Source: Armatimonadota bacterium
GTDB lineage: Bacteria; Armatimonadota; UBA10988
NCBI GenBank assembly: GCA_016183835.1
Contig: JACPDV010000096.1
Coordinates: 1-7,684 of the forward strand
Reading direction: 5' to 3'
Length of the DNA stretch: 7,684 nucleotides
Shown: positions 6,048 through 7,684 of the stretch, piece after piece
Position numbering within the stretch: the stretch's first letter is position 1
How the letters are laid out: each line of letters opens with the position of its first letter
The notes under the pieces: model-generated
Seen by the model: only the letters and a program-made list of their open reading frames with translations
Database searches by the model: none
Told to the model about the DNA's origin: nothing
Made by a program: the position numbers and the translations under genes

Positions 6048-7365
6048 TCAGCCGTCGGCCTGGGTCTCCTGGCCCGGTTGCTCGGCCGCGGCGATGGCGC
6101 GGACGTCTTCCTGGTACTGCTTCTCGTTGAACAGCGCCACGAACACCACCGCCGCGATGGTGGTGACGATGATGGGCAGCAGGAAGACGCCGGGCCAGTT
6201 GTGCAGGAACTGAGCGCCGAGCAACTCCTTACCCTCGGCCGGCCAGGGACCCAGCACCCGCACCGCGTTGAGATCGTGGATCTTGCCCGACAGAAAGTGC
6301 CCCACCAACATGCCGCAGCCGCTCGTGGCAAAGACCATCAGTGACTGCGCACTGTTGCGGATGTCCTTGGGCGCCAGCCGCTCCGCCGCCACCATGCCGG
6401 CCGCGAAGAAGAACGTGAACGCAATGCCGTGGAGCGCCTGCGACGCCAGGACGAGCCAGGTCGGCTGGCCGATGGAGAAGGCCAGGTAGCGCAGCGGCCA
6501 GGCCAGGATGCCGAGGAACACCGTCCAGCGCATGCCGGCGCGGGTAAGCATGAAGGCCAGGAGGCACATCATGCTGATCTCGGCGATCTGGCCGATGGTG
6601 GTGGCGAGCTGCGTGCCACCTTCGTCGAGTCCTAGCCCGCCGAGCCCGGGGCGGTCGTCGGTGACCTCGAGGGACGCCTGGTCGGGCGCCGCGATGCCCG
6701 CCTTGCCGGCGGCCTCCTGCGCCTGCTTCAGCCAGGCATCGCCGGCGACCTGCGGCGTCGGTGCCTGTTGGAAGAAGATGGGCGTCAGGTTGTAGTACCA
6801 CGGCAGCTCGATGGCCACCACAAACGAGACCACCAGGAGGAGCATGAAGTTGCGATTGCGGGTGAGCTCGAACGCTTCGAGGAACGCGTACGGGTTCTTG
6901 GCCTGCCGTACCGGCGGCGTGTCGGGCAGGCTGAAGCTGTAGAGCCCCATCAACACGGCGACGATGGCGCCAATGAGGAGGCAGTCGCCGGCGTGGCTGG
7001 CCGTCGGGTCCTTGGTCGCCAGCCCCTTGAGGTAGCCGCCGACCACGAACTGGATGAAGATCCAGCCGAGTGTGCCCCACACGCGGATGCTGCCGAACCG
7101 CTCCGAGCTGCGCATGTGCTTGAAGGCGATGGCGTTGGTGGTGGCGATGGTGGGCATGTAGGTCAGCGCGTAGAGGAACATCACCACCCAGAGTGTGGAG
7201 AAGGCGCGCCCGCCGCCCACACCGCCGGAGGTGTCCGGCGGCACCAGCCAGGCCACCAGCAAGAGCACCGCTCCCACCAGGTGCGAGAACGCCGTGTATC
7301 GCTGGCTGGCGGCCACCCGAGAGGCGGACGTACATCCGCTGGTCCAACGGCTCGTTGCTCGCCAT
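6048..7365 (-). pseudogene. Nucleoside:H+ symporter-type MFS transporter, frame broken near the N terminus
   Basis: The first 16 codons (ATG at 7365, MASNEPLDQRMYVRLS) have a strong ribosome site and the expected N-terminal run of this family. At about 7317 the coding frame shifts by one base. The homologous sequence continues from codon 7316 (a GTG) for 422 codons to TGA at 6050-6048. That long part is clearly NupG/XapB-like (NHS family): YMPTIATTNAIAFKHM (fragment residues 53-68), FGSIRVWGTLGWI (74-86), QIAEISMM (243-250) and RNSAQSLMVFATSGCGMLVG (320-339). About ten membrane helices remain. Comparison with NupG from memory suggests that the segment between MYVRLS and QRYTAFSHLVGAVLL, roughly 50-60 residues holding helices 1 and 2, is missing. 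Either a real out-of-frame deletion inactivated the gene or the assembly lost bases. Initiation at GTG 7316 would give a protein lacking two helices, which is unlikely to work. Confidence 0.72.
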
Positions 7366-7372
7366 CGCTTCG

Positions 7373-7379
7373 TCCTTCC
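7373..7379 (-). promoter_or_regulatory. Ribosome binding site of the broken transporter gene
   Basis: GGAAGGA on the minus strand lies 7 nt before the ATG at 7365. It shows that translation was designed to begin there rather than at the GTG at 7316, which is the main support for calling the gene broken. Confidence 0.6.
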
Positions 7380-7443
7380 GAACGCGGGGATTGGCCAAGG
7401 CGGCGCACGTCCCTCTCCCCGCCTCCCGTTGTGGCTGATGGCT

Positions 7444-7468
7444 CCTCCCCCTGCGCGGCGGGGGGAGG
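7444..7468. repeat. GC-rich hairpin, REP-like
   Basis: CCTCCCCC pairs with GGGGGAGG. The stem continues through a T-G wobble and two further GC pairs to a 3-nt loop, giving 11 bp. It is followed by more G- and C-runs and by a related CCCTCCCCCGCTGCGCAGG motif near 7528-7546. That makes it look like part of a dispersed intergenic repeat cluster rather than a terminator; no T-run flanks it. Confidence 0.5.
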
Positions 7469-7608
7469 CCGGGAGGGGGGCCGGATCAGGGTCGCGTCAC
7501 GCCTCGGCGGCCGGCCCCCACCCCGTCCCTCCCCCGCTGCGCAGGCTCAGCCTGTGTCATTGTTACTGTGGCGGTGGTGGAGACACCGATTCCGGCGACA
7601 TGGTGTGC

Positions 7609-7631
7609 CACTGGCGGCTTGTCCGCCAGTG
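7609..7631. repeat. Perfect 9-bp hairpin, probable dispersed intergenic repeat
   Basis: CACTGGCGG and CCGCCAGTG form a perfect 9-bp stem around CTTGT. The flanks (TGGTGTGC before, TCCGGC after) together with this core resemble a short repeat that I recall from planctomycete intergenic regions. That is memory, not a search result. It lacks a U-tract, so it is not called as a terminator. Confidence 0.5.
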
Positions 7632-7684
7632 TCCGGCCCGCCCTCAACGGCCCTAAGCAGCCACCCCGAGTGGTTGTCCAGCGC

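Larger units (their letters stand above)
7366..7684. other. Gene-free, repeat-rich intergenic stretch at window end
   Basis: 319 bp with no ORF of convincing composition on either strand. It has C-runs and G-runs (7410-7550) and two strong hairpins, listed separately. The plus-strand frame open through here reads as low-complexity Pro/Arg/Ala and has no family features. Promoter elements for the leftward transporter gene should lie in the first ~100 bp, but none was recognised. Confidence 0.55.

Noticed and set aside
6229..7398. 389-codon minus-strand frame starting at 7398
   Set aside because: Only its stretch from ATG 7365 to about 7318 looks real (the transporter N terminus). After the frame break it is out of frame with the transporter homology.
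1..7684. tRNA, rRNA or CRISPR array
   Set aside because: No cloverleaf-like segment with a CCA end, no rRNA-like conserved stretch and no regularly spaced direct repeats were seen on either strand.

Overview
The window is a GC-rich (not counted, but clearly well above 60%), densely coding chromosomal segment. Overlapping-frame ORFs are abundant, as expected at this composition. The gene set points to an environmental bacterium: uroporphyrinogen-decarboxylase-like (URO-D) methyltransferases, a B12-binding corrinoid protein, a large multi-spanning glycosyltransferase and a nucleoside-symporter-type MFS transporter. Together with hairpin-forming intergenic repeats, this suggests a member of the Planctomycetota or a nearby lineage. 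That placement is inference; no rRNA or marker gene is present.

Left block (1-1983, minus strand): a probable two-gene unit. A corrinoid protein of the MtaC/MtbC/MttC type (1983-1351) is transcribed first. After 178 bp comes a URO-D/MtaA-like methyltransferase (from 1172, running off the left edge). Its C-terminal part turns into a thioredoxin-like segment with a CAPC active-site motif. The two would form the methyl-carrier and methyl-accepting halves of a corrinoid methyl-transfer system. No substrate-specific MT1 enzyme and no corrinoid reactivase lies inside the window. The spacer holds a 110-bp structured element bounded by a perfect 9-bp inverted repeat.

Middle block (1984-4899): a 304-bp divergent intergenic region leads into a plus-strand polytopic membrane glycosyltransferase (2288-3859). 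Its 3' end overlaps a convergent minus-strand gene (4899-3793) by 67 bp. That gene encodes a second, divergent URO-D-family protein lacking the usual Cys zinc ligands.

Right block (4900-7684): a 148-bp divergent spacer separates the second URO-D gene from a DUF1848 protein (5048-6025) with a radical-SAM-like CxxxCxxC cluster near its C terminus. Converging on it, 22 bp away, is an MFS nucleoside-symporter homologue (7365-6048). Its translation signals and first 16 codons are intact, but they are out of frame with the rest, and the first two membrane helices appear to be missing. This looks like an out-of-frame internal deletion or an assembly error. The last ~300 bp have no convincing gene and carry two strong hairpins resembling dispersed intergenic repeats.
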